Origin: Ypsolopha sequella
Taxonomy: Eukaryota; Arthropoda; Insecta; Lepidoptera; Ypsolophidae
Direction: 5' to 3'
NCBI GenBank assembly: GCA_934047225.1
Contig: OW203984.1
Location: forward strand, 7,697,201-7,761,200
Length of the DNA: 64,000 bases
Part shown: positions 51,001 to 57,188 of the stretch, piece by piece
Numbering within the stretch: the first letter of the stretch is position 1
How the letters are laid out: every line of letters begins with the position of its first letter
Notes under the pieces: model-generated
Told to the model about the DNA's origin: nothing
Seen by the model: the letters and a program-made list of their open reading frames with translations, nothing else
Database searches by the model: none
Position numbers and translations under genes: made by a program

Positions 51001-54000
51001 AAAGATTAAATTTTAGCTCATCAAAGACGTTTTCTATGAAAACCATGCTATTTAAAAATAGTTCATTGCTATACCTACGTATTTCCTTGAGCAGATTTTA
51101 AATAATTATTCTAGTAAGTAAATAATGATTTGTTTCTAAAGTGGCAGCACTTTCGCAGCATAAAGCTCCTTAAGAGTTTTTTTTATTCATTCCATTGGTC
51201 TCCTAGGCTAACATTTATCAGTACCCCCTAAGGTACCTTCATACTAAATTTGGGGCTTCTATTCACCAGGTAACGGTAATTTCACTAATCTGTAAATATG
51301 TAAAAAAAGCAATTGCATAACCAATGGAAATAAATCAGAAATGTTATGTATTACCACAGACTAAGTAATAAAGACAATTCTGAAGGCTTTAATTTTAGTT
51401 TTAGTGCTGTCAAAGCTTAAAATTTTCCAAAGAAATTTAGCTTCTAATTCTAACACTTAAGAACTATTTTGTATCGAAGAAACTTTGGTTATGACAGCAC
51501 TAAAACTAAAATTAAAGCCTTCAGAATCGGCTTTATTGTATTACTAAATTCATTTCGAATTTCCCAGAATTATCAAACTGGCCTTTTCCCAAACAATGAC
51601 CATAAGCTGAATCCTCTTGGGAATTAACATTATAACTATGATTGCGGTATAAAAACGCACAAGAATTAAAGATTCACTTGCTTCTTGCTATGGATAGGTC
51701 GCCGAATAGCTATAATATCGACATTTATTTCTATCGTAGTTTTTTTAGGAATTTGTGTCTAATTTAAAGTATGGGAGTTTAACTGTTTAAAATGACGGCA
51801 AATGGACCATCTATAATCATTTCCTCAGGTTTAAAGTCTAAAAACAACAATATACTTAATCATACTCCGTTACAAAATACAAGTATCAGTTAATCCATTA
51901 ATAACTTATAGATGCATTAAAATGTTTAAATATAATAATAATAATTTTTCAATAGCATAGCAAGAGTGAAACATTGGTGTCGATTCGGTGTAGCACACCT
52001 TAACTTATTTGACAGGACTAAACTTAATTTAAGCGTTTTGTCCTTGTCTTTTCGATAAAGAAGGATAAAAATAAGTTAGGTCGTGTTACGCCGAATTGAC
52101 GCCATTGCAAATTATTAATACAGAGGGTTAAGGTGATGTTGCGGAAGCAAAAAACTGGCGATTGTACTCGCACATAAATTTGAGATATCGCGAAAAATAA
52201 AATCAGTTGTTGTTTTGGTCGAGTAGGTATGTAACTTTTCTATGGAACAGAGAAGTTTCTGCATTTCTGCGTTTCTATACTGCAATGATATATTGTTAAC
52301 TAGCTGATGCCCGCGACTTCGTCCGCGTGGAAGAAGATAATGCGGCCACAGTGGGATTCCCGCAGTAGAAAGTATCCAGTTTTTAGTTAGATAATAAATA
52401 TTATTAGAGTGCATTACAAACTAGAAAAGATCAATCAGAAACAAACCCAAAGACAAGAATTTAAAAAAAATCCCGGGCCACGATTCGAACCTGCGACCTC
52501 TTGCGCCTCAGCGCCATCTGTTTCTTAAGAACAAGGCGTGAAATCACATAACGCCCTCGTGAGTGTTCTATATGTGCAGTACAAGCTAGTGTATCAGGTA
52601 GAAGCAAAAATAACAGTGGACAAGTATGATGGAAGAATTCACCGGTCTGGGTAGGAACTTCGGTGGCGCAATGAGGGGTTTTCAAAGTCAAATTAAAAAA
52701 GAAAAAGTAGTACCGAACGACTCAATAGATGGCGCAGCCTGTACTAAAAGTGTCAAAAAATGTCTTTTTGGCAACACTGGATTCTTATGATTTTGACACT
52801 TCTTCTTTGCTTCTTTGTTTTTTATGATCAATCCATGCCTCAAATGTATTATTGCTAAGATTGTTCTTTCCGTAATTAGTTAAACTGAGTGTTCCTATAT
52901 TTTTACAATTAGCTACAACGCATGGGCTGACCATGTTGAAAGTTGAATGTAATACCAAGCTATTAACGTAAGTAATACAGATAGAAAACAACACAATATA
53001 AACACAGCAAAATAGGAATGTCTTTGTGAAGGGTGTTGTTGGATTTAACAATTGAATTGACGATTTTTATCTTGCTGCCCACAGATTAAAAAATAATCTT
53101 TGCTTTTTGACACTTGAAAGCAGGGTAACGCCATCTGTGTTTACCTCTGAAAGCTTGATCAAGGTCAGTCTGGAAAACCGCTCATTGGTAGCGCGCTTGT
53201 CTTGATAACAAGAGATCGCAGGTTGGAATCCTGGCCCGGGGAATTTTTTCAAATTCTTGTGTTTGGGTTTGTTTCTGATTGATCTTTTCTAGTTTGTATT
53301 TGCACTCTAATAATATTTAGAGTATTCATAGCGATGGCTTTCGCAAAATAAACATAATCTTAGATAATAAAGCCGATTCTGAAGGCTTTAATTTTAGTTT
53401 TAGTGCTGTCAAAACTAATTTTTCTTCGATACGAAATAATCCTTAAGAGTTAGGATTAGAAGCTAAATTTCTTTGAAAAATATTAAGCTTTGACAGCACT
53501 AAAACTAAAAAAAAAACAGTTGTTGTTTTGGTCGAGTAGTTATGTAACTTTTCTATGGAACAGCTGATTTTTTTCTTCACGATTTAAAGGTTATTCGTAT
53601 GAACGAGTACTATCGCCAGTTTCCGGCTTCCGCAACATCATATTCACACCCAGTATATCCATAAGTTGATGGATAGACTTTTTTAATGAATTGTAAATAA
53701 ATGGACAACAAATAAAAATGCTTGCTTTAATTATTTCCAGCCACTGGTAAAATTCAAAAGCCACCTCTACTACGAAGACAAGGACAACATACAAGAATCT
53801 CTGAACAATCTGAAACCTTTGCCGGGCAGCAAGATATATTACTTCAAGAACGGGGAATGTCAAGGCGAAGCGTTTCTCGATATCTACCAGGGTTGCTACT
53901 ATCCGTCTGTGTCAGTTCACAAGAATGTGACGGTCAGTGTGAATTTCGGACCGAACTTCAGGTGTCCGCCTTCAGGAGAATTCAGTTTTAGACCGGTATG

Positions 54001-55468
54001 TTATTTCTTTATCTATAATTTTAGTGCAATAAGGGGTTTTCAAAGTCAAATAAAAAAATAAAAAGTAGTACCGAACGACTCGATAGATGATGCAGCTTGT
54101 AATAAAAGTGTCAATGTGTTTCTGGCAACACTAGATTCTTTTGATATAATCCATCCCTCACATGTATTATTGTTAAGATCTATTGTTCTTTCCGTAGTGG
54201 GTTCTTAGGGAAACTGTGTATTTCTATATTTTTACAATTAGCCACAACGCATGGGCTGACCATGTTGAAAGTTGAATCAAACACCAAGTAGAAAACAACA
54301 CCATATATACATAACAAAATAAGAATATCTTTGTGATGGGTGTTGTTGTATTTGACACTTGATTTGAAATTTTTTTGCCCACAAAATATTGCTGCCCACA
54401 GATTTAAAAAAATCTTTGATTTTTGACACTTGAAAGCAGTGTAACGCCATCTATGTTTACCTCTGAAAGCTTGATCAAGGTCAGTCTGGAAAACCACTCA
54501 TTGTGAAACGCTAAGGTTAGTAGTAGATTCCTTGAAAATCTTAAGAACAAAAAAGAAATATGTCTGTATTCGCGATTCACGTAAAAACAACTTATTTAGA
54601 TGGGATTTTCACGGTAGTGTAGCTAAATGTAAACTATGATAGAAAATAAATTTCTACAAGCTCGAACCAAAAATCCATTTCTTGCATAATTTGTACCCGC
54701 ATGTGGTATACTAAACAAAGACTTATTCCTGGTAGTAAAGTTCGACATTTAAATCCAATGTTATTCAAGAGGTAAGGGGAATCCAAAATATTATTGACTA
54801 TTTTAAGGTGACGGTAGGGCATAATAAATCTTTGACTAGCTTTGAATACACTAGCGTCCTCTAGGAGCCAAGTGACTCACTGTAAAGTATCACATGGGTA
54901 AATTCACGAGTTGTGTTGAGACCTGGATAGCTCAGTTGGTAGAGCAATCGCCCGGTAAGCAAGAGGTCCCCGGTTCGAATCCCGGTTCAGAGCTCCTCAC
55001 ATCCAGACTTACTTTTCTTTCTGCGTTTCTATATTGCAATGATATATTGTTAACGTAGCTAAATGTACTGAAAATATTTCTGGATATTTCGCAGGTAAAT
55101 TGTCAAAACCGTGAAATTATAATTCCACTAGCTCTGACAATTTACCTGAGATTTGGAAATAAGTTGTCAAAGCCGTGCAATTATAATTTCACTAGGTTAG
55201 GTTAGATTATAAAAAAACTAACAAAAACCTACCGTGACATTATCATTTCACTAGCTCTGACAATTTACCTGCGACCGATTATAAAGATTTAGAAAAAAGC
55301 AATGAAGGCGCCAAGTTGCTCTCGTGCGGTGTGACCTTTAATTTTATGTATTTTTGTTTGCAGATGTCAGAGAAAGCGGAAGAATCGATCTGCGAGCAGA
55401 CAATGGCTGACTTGCTCTATCTCACTGAGAATGAAGGGAAGCTGCGACTCGACAACTTCAATCTCTGA
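27465..55468 (+). CDS. ash2: Ash2 subunit of SET1/MLL (COMPASS) histone H3K4 methyltransferase, 10 exons
   Basis: Exons 27465-27616, 27702-27880, 30041-30188, 33040-33236, 41342-41559, 44035-44212, 46762-46918, 50217-50340, 53741-53995 and 55364-55468 join at GT-AG sites in consistent phase to a 570-aa protein, close to Drosophila Ash2 and somewhat shorter than human ASH2L. Order: acidic/serine-rich N-terminus; atypical PHD-type zinc finger (C49, C51, C64, C67, H72/C75, C94, C97); winged-helix DNA-binding domain (~111-225); basic linker; split SPRY domain (~300-525) that contacts RbBP5 and the SET protein; C-terminal Dpy30-binding helix. It is a nuclear, non-catalytic activator of H3K4 methylation. 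All domains appear intact. The introns (up to 8.1 kb) are packed with MITEs, Helitrons, SINEs and satellites. A long hairpin with an AATAAA follows the stop. Confidence 0.97.
27944..28090. mobile_element. palindromic MITE in ash2 intron 2
   Basis: TACTACAGTCCATAAAATGT at left and its imperfect complement ACATTTTACGGACTGTAGTA at right. The arms extend through TTGAGCC...TGTGACAGC. About 147 bp. Confidence 0.85.
28100..28757. mobile_element. possible TIR element in ash2 intron 2
   Basis: CTGCCGTTAATTCGAGAGAA at left is inverted as TTCTCTCGAATGAACGGCCG at right. The interior is AT-rich and non-coding. Confidence 0.55.
28968..29105. mobile_element. MITE family 2, copy 1 in ash2 intron 2
   Basis: GTTGATTCAGTGTAACAC...AACTTATT...GACAAGACTAACC with inverted right arm TTAGTCCTGTCAAATAATGT. 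Related copies are at 51976-52103 and 57034-57188. Confidence 0.8.
29322..29535 (-). mobile_element. GGAACCCTAAAAA repeat, terminal fragment in ash2 intron 2
   Basis: TTTTTAGGGTTCCATACCCA, GGGACCCTATTACTAAGACT, TGTCTGTC and TTGCCGCTATAACAACAAAT are diagnostic of this dispersed family. The 69-codon ORF over it is not a gene. Confidence 0.75.
30041..33236 (+). CDS. ash2: ash2 exons 3-4: winged-helix domain
   Basis: Exon 3 (30041-30188) encodes [17 protein letters not shown] through [17 protein letters not shown], and exon 4 (33040-33236) encodes [17 protein letters not shown] through [19 protein letters not shown]. In human ASH2L this region folds as a winged helix that binds DNA. Splice phases 1/2 and 2/1 close exactly. 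Confidence 0.95.
30189..32106. other. ash2 intron 3, left part, nothing recognised
   Basis: AT-rich intron. A GC-rich patch at about 31540-31670 and an 80-codon ORF at 30444 show no recognisable product. Confidence 0.4.
32107..32847. mobile_element. TIR element in ash2 intron 3 (~740 bp)
   Basis: TATACAAGGTGAATTTGTCA with CCAAATTCATACTGAG at left faces CCAGTATGAATTTGGACGAT and TCACCTTGTATA at right. The subterminal AAGAAAGGAATC / GATTCCTTTCTT pair is also inverted. A further copy of the left terminus lies inside at about 32290, suggesting a nested or rearranged element. Confidence 0.75.
33311..34066. repeat. 96-bp palindromic satellite array in ash2 intron 4
   Basis: About seven units of 96 bp contain CCACTGACGCCGACTATAAA, TGTCGAAATATATCTGGAAT and TACAATTGTAATTGTATTGT. 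The outer edges are inverted repeats of one another (AAACACTTATTAAAATAATT at left, complement at right near 34045). Because 96 is divisible by three and stops are absent in one frame, a 233-codon repetitive ORF (33369-34070) appears. Its [13 protein letters not shown] repeats are an artefact of the array. Confidence 0.9.
34381..34923. mobile_element. piggyBac-type MITE with TTAA target sites
   Basis: TTAA at 34381-34384 and 34920-34923 flank a 535-bp element starting GGGTCGGTTGCGCCAAAC and ending with the complement. The inverted repeats run about 155 bp. TTAA duplication is the hallmark of the piggyBac superfamily. No transposase is present. Confidence 0.88.
34924..36717. other. ash2 intron 4, middle part, nothing recognised
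   Basis: No coding or repeat boundary was recognised. Short ORFs on both strands lack known motifs. Confidence 0.4.
36718..37507 (+). mobile_element. longest copy of the GGCCAAGTGC dispersed repeat
   Basis: Begins AAAAAACCGGCCAAGTGCCA and ends CTACGGAACCCTAAAAA, the two ends of a repeat family common in lepidopteran genomes. About 790 bp and non-coding. It contains an internal duplication (the TTTTTATGG/GATTTCTCGAAA... segment at about 36840-36960 and 37130-37260). Other pieces: 8686-8875, 29322-29535, and degraded ones near 38585-38782 and 39035-39255. Confidence 0.75.
37628..38083. mobile_element. MITE with ~90-bp inverted repeats in ash2 intron 4
   Basis: ACAGGCTGCTTGGTAATTCG at left faces CGAATTACCAAGCACCCTGT at right. 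The arms continue through GGGGTTATACTAG and CCTATCAACTAGG. The centre is AT-rich. No TSD longer than TA is evident. Confidence 0.85.
38585..39255. repeat. degraded fragments of the GGCCAAGTGC repeat family
   Basis: Near 38640-38780, AATAGCTGGGCCGATTGAGC, GTCGGACTCGCACAC and TGGTTCCGTACC. Near 39100-39245, GTGAAAATTTCAACTGGCTA, a GGAC microsatellite, TCCCGATTGGCACTCTTCGG and GATCCTAAAAATGATCG. Boundaries are approximate. Confidence 0.55.
39256..40870. other. ash2 intron 4, right part, no gene supported
   Basis: A 126-codon ORF at 40139-40519 (Cys-, Tyr- and Leu-rich) has no recognisable motif and is probably chance. GATTCTAGAGTAGAATC near 39680 is a short palindrome. Confidence 0.4.
40875..41288 (+). 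mobile_element. Helitron-like element just upstream of ash2 exon 5
   Basis: The 5' part TCCTGACTGACTCACTCACT, then CAACGCACAGCCCAAACC, and the 3' end ACGCGGGCGAAGCCGCGGGC followed by AAAAGCTAG and T at 41289. The 5' and 3' ends match the minus-strand element at 1225-2816. The 3' end lies only 53 bp before the exon 5 acceptor. Confidence 0.7.
41342..53995 (+). CDS. ash2: ash2 exons 5-9: linker and SPRY domain
   Basis: Exon 5 (41342-41559) is GC-rich and encodes a basic linker ([10 protein letters not shown]) plus [19 protein letters not shown]. Exon 6 (44035-44212) has [20 protein letters not shown]. Exon 7 (46762-46918) has [20 protein letters not shown] and [16 protein letters not shown]. 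Exon 8 (50217-50340) has [18 protein letters not shown]. Exon 9 (53741-53995) has [33 protein letters not shown] and [11 protein letters not shown]. These are the conserved blocks of the ASH2L SPRY domain. Confidence 0.95.
41833..42459. mobile_element. inverted-repeat element with (TAA)n insert in ash2 intron 5
   Basis: TTAATTAAGTATAAGGAC with CGACTTCCATGAATTTATTT at left is inverted at 42415-42459. An inner palindrome around GAGCGAGGGTCTGT / ACAGACCCTCGCTC (41925-41975) follows the left arm. A (TAA)n tract at 42005-42041 followed by ATCTTTATTGAAACAAAC and a GT-rich tail to about 42410 looks like a separate insertion. Confidence 0.7.
42660..43035 (-). mobile_element. probable retroelement 3' sequence in ash2 intron 5
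   Basis: CAGCCTAGTTCGTCCACTGC followed by TGGACATAAGCCTTTCC is a signature of untranslated ends of non-LTR elements in Lepidoptera. The sequence then runs GC-rich to about 43035 (TAGGGATGGATATACCGCC, CCAAGTAAGATGGTGG). No intact ORF. The superfamily is not determined. Confidence 0.5.
43209..43440 (-). mobile_element. Helitron-like 3' end in ash2 intron 5
   Basis: ACTAGCTTTTGCCCGTGGTT followed by TCGCTCGCGTG is the minus-strand CTAG/hairpin end. The adjoining body differs from 1225-2816 and has a TTGAGTGGTTCTCAAGTTA segment, so it is another family with a similar tail. Confidence 0.55.
43623..43904. mobile_element. MITE family 4, copy in ash2 intron 5
   Basis: CCGTACTATGACAGCACCAA, GGGTGACGCTCACAC, GATAGTTGGACGCC and TAGATTTTAGGTGCCAGG match 16741-17057 in order, with ends AAAGATTTC / GAAATCTTT. 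Confidence 0.78.
44611..45228. mobile_element. foldback/TIR element in ash2 intron 6 (~618 bp)
   Basis: TACAACTCGCGTATTGTAAA followed by AAGAATACGTCTGAAG at left is inverted at 45190-45228. The interior includes a GC-rich block (about 45070-45150). A 106-codon minus ORF within it has no recognisable domain. Confidence 0.75.
45413..45659. repeat. compound palindrome in ash2 intron 6
   Basis: GCAGTCTCGACAAAGATAGC at left and its complement at right (GCGACTACTATCTTTGTCGT) enclose a second palindrome ATCGACTGAAATCGAAAGCG / CGCTTCCGATTTCAGTC at 45518-45562. Half of the outer arm also occurs near 32910-32960. Confidence 0.75.
45660..46761. other. ash2 intron 6, right part, nothing recognised
   Basis: AT-rich intron. 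No repeat border or ORF with a known motif. Confidence 0.4.
47191..48145 (+). repeat. 90-bp satellite array in ash2 intron 7
   Basis: Units start GGGAGGCTTTACAAACGCAA at 47191 and every 90 bp to 48091 (eleven starts, the last partial). The units are almost identical; the main variant is TTCTAGCG against TACTAGCG, with first, second, tenth and other copies alternating. The segment just before 47191 is a diverged unit. High identity implies recent amplification or gene conversion. The true copy number may be collapsed in assembly. Confidence 0.97.
48146..48850. other. ash2 intron 7, no feature supported
   Basis: AT-rich, with a short CCCATC-rich stretch at about 48786-48850. Confidence 0.4.
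48855..49195 (+). mobile_element. Helitron-like element in ash2 intron 7
   Basis: TAATATTATAAGTTTGGATG, two copies of TCACGCCGTACCTACTGAAC with CGATTGGGCTGAAACTTTTG (48901 and 49062), TTTTTATCCCAT and the terminal hairpin GGGCGTAGCCGCGGGCAAAA. This repeat type is frequent in Lepidoptera. The final tetranucleotide has drifted (ATAG). Confidence 0.65.
49205..49590 (+). mobile_element. tRNA-derived SINE in ash2 intron 7
   Basis: An A-box-like GTAATTCAGTCGGTAGGAC and a B-box-like GTGGTTTGAATCCTGCC at 49211-49280 form a tRNA-like head. The body has CGTGCCGGAAGCACGAGATA and AACACCTCTGACACCCCTCG. A similar tail occurs at about 17735-17760 in Rpe intron 3. Confidence 0.7.
49927..50140 (+). repeat. 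26-bp minisatellite in ash2 intron 7
   Basis: Eight units of GTGGTTTCGTGATCAGGGTG plus CCTACC with few substitutions, ending about 75 bp before the exon 8 acceptor. Confidence 0.95.
50429..50611. mobile_element. palindromic MITE in ash2 intron 8
   Basis: TTAAGGCGTTATGACATGCG / CGCGTATTATAATGCCTTAA ends. Shares GAAAATCTACTCAA and ATAGCAATGAACTA with the inner element at 50821-51173. Confidence 0.75.
50613..51281. mobile_element. two nested palindromic elements in ash2 intron 8
   Basis: Outer arms: ATTACCGTTACCGGACGGAT...ATGAAGATACCTTAGGG at 50613-50680 and the inverse CCCCTAAGGTACCTTCATAC...GGTAACGGTAAT ending 51281. Inside, 50821-51173 is a second palindrome (AAGGCACTATATGCTGCAGA / complement) of the same family as 50429-50611. 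Confidence 0.75.
51369..51537. mobile_element. MITE family 1, copy 2 in ash2 intron 8
   Basis: Same arms as 5036-5203: TTCTGAAGGCTTTAATTTTA and the complement. About 169 bp. Confidence 0.85.
51976..52103. mobile_element. MITE family 2, copy 2 in ash2 intron 8
   Basis: GGTGTCGATTCGGTGTAGCA, CTTATTTGACAGGACTAAAC, GCGTTTTGTCC, and the right end TCGTGTTACGCCGAATTGAC. The right arm is shortened compared with 57034-57188. Confidence 0.8.
52300..52384 (-). mobile_element. Helitron-like 3' end in ash2 intron 8
   Basis: CTAGCTGATGCCCGCGACTT at 52300 followed by CGTCCGCGTGG. The flank GTTTCTATACTGCAATGATA on its left recurs at 55026-55046 without a Helitron, resembling an empty paralogous site. Confidence 0.6.
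52385..52540 (-). mobile_element. tRNA-like SINE, minus copy
   Basis: On the minus strand, GGCGCAAGAGGTCGCAGGTT then CGAATCGTGGCCCGGGA (B-box), then the tail TTGTCTTTGGGTTTGTTTCT, GATCTTTTCTAGTTTGTA. The same family in plus orientation is split at 52640-53330. Confidence 0.7.
52669..53187 (-). mobile_element. MITE-like element A carrying a THAP-domain start
   Basis: Ends CAATGAGGGGTTTTC at left and the near-inverse GAAAACCGCTCATTG at right. On the minus strand an ATG at 52934 opens [12 protein letters not shown], the C-x4-C start of a THAP domain, followed by degenerate sequence. A sister copy is at 54027-54505. It sits in the A-box of a plus-strand tRNA-like SINE: CGGTGGCG left of it, GGTAGCGCGCTTGTCTTG right of it. 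Confidence 0.7.
53188..53330 (+). mobile_element. tRNA-like SINE, 3' part after the THAP element
   Basis: GGTAGCGCGCTTGTCTTGAT, AGGTTGGAATCCTGGCCCGG (B-box) and a tail inverted relative to 52385-52515 (TTTGGGTTTGTTTCTGATTG). The two SINE copies therefore form inverted arms around element A. Confidence 0.7.
53366..53509. mobile_element. MITE family 1, copy 3 in ash2 intron 8
   Basis: AAAGCCGATTCTGAAGGCTT arm at left. The right arm stops at GCACTAAAACTAAAA before an A-run, so the terminal ~20 bp are lost. Confidence 0.8.
54027..54505 (-). mobile_element. MITE-like element B carrying a THAP-domain start, ash2 intron 9
   Basis: Co-linear with element A: GGGGTTTTCAAAGTCAAAT, GTACCGAACGACTCGATAGA, ACAATTAGCCACAACGCATG, ACGCCATCTATGTTTACC. 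On the minus strand an ATG at 54263 opens [20 protein letters not shown] then NPLRKEQ, a THAP N-terminus (C-x4-C, FPKNP) that stops at once. No transposase follows. Confidence 0.75.
54921..54996 (+). tRNA. tRNA-Thr-like sequence, probably pseudo-tRNA or SINE head
   Basis: TAGCTCAGTTGGTAGAGC gives a perfect D-arm and GGTTCGAATCC a good B-box/T-loop; the anticodon would be GGT. The anticodon stem pairs poorly (about 3 of 5), the base before the anticodon is C instead of T, and the acceptor stem has two mismatches. It is in ash2 intron 9, same strand. A functional tRNA is unlikely. Confidence 0.45.
55092..55278. repeat. repeated palindromic segment before ash2 exon 10
   Basis: Alternating CAGGTAAATTGTCAAAACCG and CTAGCTCTGACAATTTACCT units (about 55092, 55133, 55166 and 55250) form overlapping inverted repeats ending 85 bp from exon 10. 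Confidence 0.65.
55364..55468 (+). CDS. ash2: ash2 exon 10: Dpy30-binding C-terminus
   Basis: The last 34 residues include [18 protein letters not shown], matching the amphipathic Dpy30-interaction helix at the end of ASH2L. The TGA stop is at 55466-55468. Confidence 0.93.
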   Translation: MSEKAEESICEQTMADLLYLTENEGKLRLDNFNL

Positions 55469-55584
55469 TGGTGTGACTAGCACCACTAGATGATCTGTCT
55501 TGATGGTGTTCTATTATTTACAGATGCGACACGTTCTGTGCCAGACCTAGAAGTTGATCCTGGAGATGGCCATGAACTTATATG

Positions 55585-55947
55585 AAGAGGCCTGCGAAGC
55601 AATCCTAGTTCATACAAACGAAATACCAAAATCATTTGTAAATCATAGATATTCTTAAGTTAGTGTGTATTCATTCCGATTGCATTAAAGAATATCTAGG
55701 TTCCCAAATATATATTTTGAAAGGACACTGATTTAAAGACGACATAATAAGTAATAAAAATTTCCCATTGAAAGCTTATTTTTTTATATTTCATGTTTAA
55801 ATCAGTGTTCTAATTTAATATATATTTGGGAACCTATATATTCTGTAATGCCATCGGAATAAATACACACTACCTTAAGAATATCTATGATTTACAAATG
55901 GTTTTGGTATTTCGTTTGTATGAACTAGGATTGCTCGCTAGCCTCTT
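55585..55947. repeat. long hairpin in the ash2 3'UTR
   Basis: The left arm from AAGAGGCCTGCGAAGCAATC through AAATATATATT is mirrored by the right arm ending GGATTGCTCGCTAGCCTCTT. The arms are about 155 bp around a ~50-bp loop. It starts 117 bp after the stop. The right arm holds AATAAA at 55858. Possibly a MITE inserted in the 3'UTR. Confidence 0.85.
55858..55863 (+). promoter_or_regulatory. candidate ash2 poly(A) signal AATAAA
   Basis: First AATAAA after the ash2 stop, inside the right arm of the 3'UTR hairpin. If used, the mature mRNA would contain most of both arms. Confidence 0.45.
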
Positions 55948-56020
55948 AAAACCAAACCTTGAAATAGCGTTAATTTCTTGACAAATACGCATGAATGTCT
56001 ATCTAAAAATGTCTATACAG

Positions 56021-56276
56021 GGTGTAACAGAAAGGTGTAAACATATTTGAAGAGTTTATTCAGTCAATGGTTTAGAACAACTTTTACTATGGAACAAATC
56101 ATGTATATCGAAAAAGAAAATTACTCGCTTTATAGAAAAATGCGATGCCGCTCGGCCGAAATGTATGGAAGGGCAGATTTTTTTTTTGAGATTTTAAGTT
56201 TGGCTCCATAGTAAAAGTTGTTCTATACCATTGACTGAATAAGCTCTTCAAATATGGTTACACCTTTCTGTTACAC
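56021..56276. mobile_element. MITE family 5, full copy downstream of ash2
   Basis: GGTGTAACAGAAAGGTGTAA at left and the complement at right (ACACCTTTCTGTTACAC). The arms include AGTCAATGGTTTAGAACAAC and TTTTACTATGGA. The core is GATGCCGCTCGGCC. The truncated sister is 19502-19645. Confidence 0.85.
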
Positions 56277-56520
56277 GTTGTATATATCGCTACTAATATC
56301 ATTAGGATCTCGTTCTGAATACTGAAACACTCTTTACTGATTTTGTATAACGTTATTCAGGCTGCTTTTTGCTCTTGCAGCAGGTTAGCGCCCAGTTTCA
56401 AACTTTATTAAAGGTTGTTGGATAAAAAAGTCAGACTTTCAACTCATCAAAGAATACATCGTTGACGCATGTACTGTACAGTCAAGATCACTTCAAGCTA
56501 TACACATTGGACTTTGTACT

Positions 56521-56790
56521 CAGTGGCGGCATTAGGGTAGGACGTGGTTGGGCGACCGCCCAGGGCGCCAGACATCAAGGGGCGCCAGCGCCCCCCTCGT
56601 CAGTATGGATCACGGGATGGCGCGGTAAAATTTTGTTAAATTATGTTAAAATAATTGGTCATGATTGAAGATTGAAATAATCTTTCCCATGTTTTTTTTT
56701 TCCTTTTTTGCACATGAATAATTTAGGAAACAGACAGGGGGCGCCGTAGAATTCTCGCCCAGGGCGCCGTTAATGCTAAAACCGGCACTG
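56521..56790. mobile_element. hAT-type MITE, 270 bp, with perfect 8-bp duplication
   Basis: Starts CAGTGGCGGCATTAGG and ends CCGGCACTG, flanked by TTTGTACT at 56513-56520 and 56791-56798. CAGTG...CACTG ends with an 8-bp TSD are typical of hAT elements. It contains two GGGCGCC-rich blocks (CGCCCAGGGCGCC) and no transposase. Confidence 0.9.
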
Positions 56791-57033
56791 TTTGTACTCA
56801 TCTTATATCCTTCACTATAGGGGCTAATGTAATGTATAGCTTGACAAGGTATTTACTGTATATAGCTATGTAATCACTCGCGAAACAATTGTTCATCAAC
56901 AAACACTGTTTCACAAACAAAATCCACTTGTTTATTGCCATTTTTCTGTGCTCCCTGCTAGCGGTGAGGAGCAAGCTGGTTTCCGTAAACTGTGTATCCG
57001 AATAATTGTTTCTCGGTGAATACATGGTTAACG

Positions 57034-57188
57034 GTATTGATTCGGCATAACACGTCTTAACTTATTTGACAGGACTAACCTTATTTTAAGCGTCCTGTCT
57101 TTTTCTTTATCGAAAAGACAAGGACAAAACGCTTAAAGTCAGTTTAGTCCTGTCAAATAAGTTAAGATGTGCTTCACCGAATCGGTAC
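57034..57188. mobile_element. MITE family 2, full copy
   Basis: GGTATTGATTCGGCATAACA at left and the complement-like TGTGCTTCACCGAATCGGTACC at right. The arms include AACTTATTTGACAGGACTAA and the centre CTTTTTCTTTATCGAAAAGA. Confidence 0.85.

Noticed and set aside
54921..54996. Functional tRNA-Thr
   Set aside because: The D-arm and T-loop are good, but the anticodon stem, position 33 and acceptor stem are defective, so it is listed only as tRNA-like.
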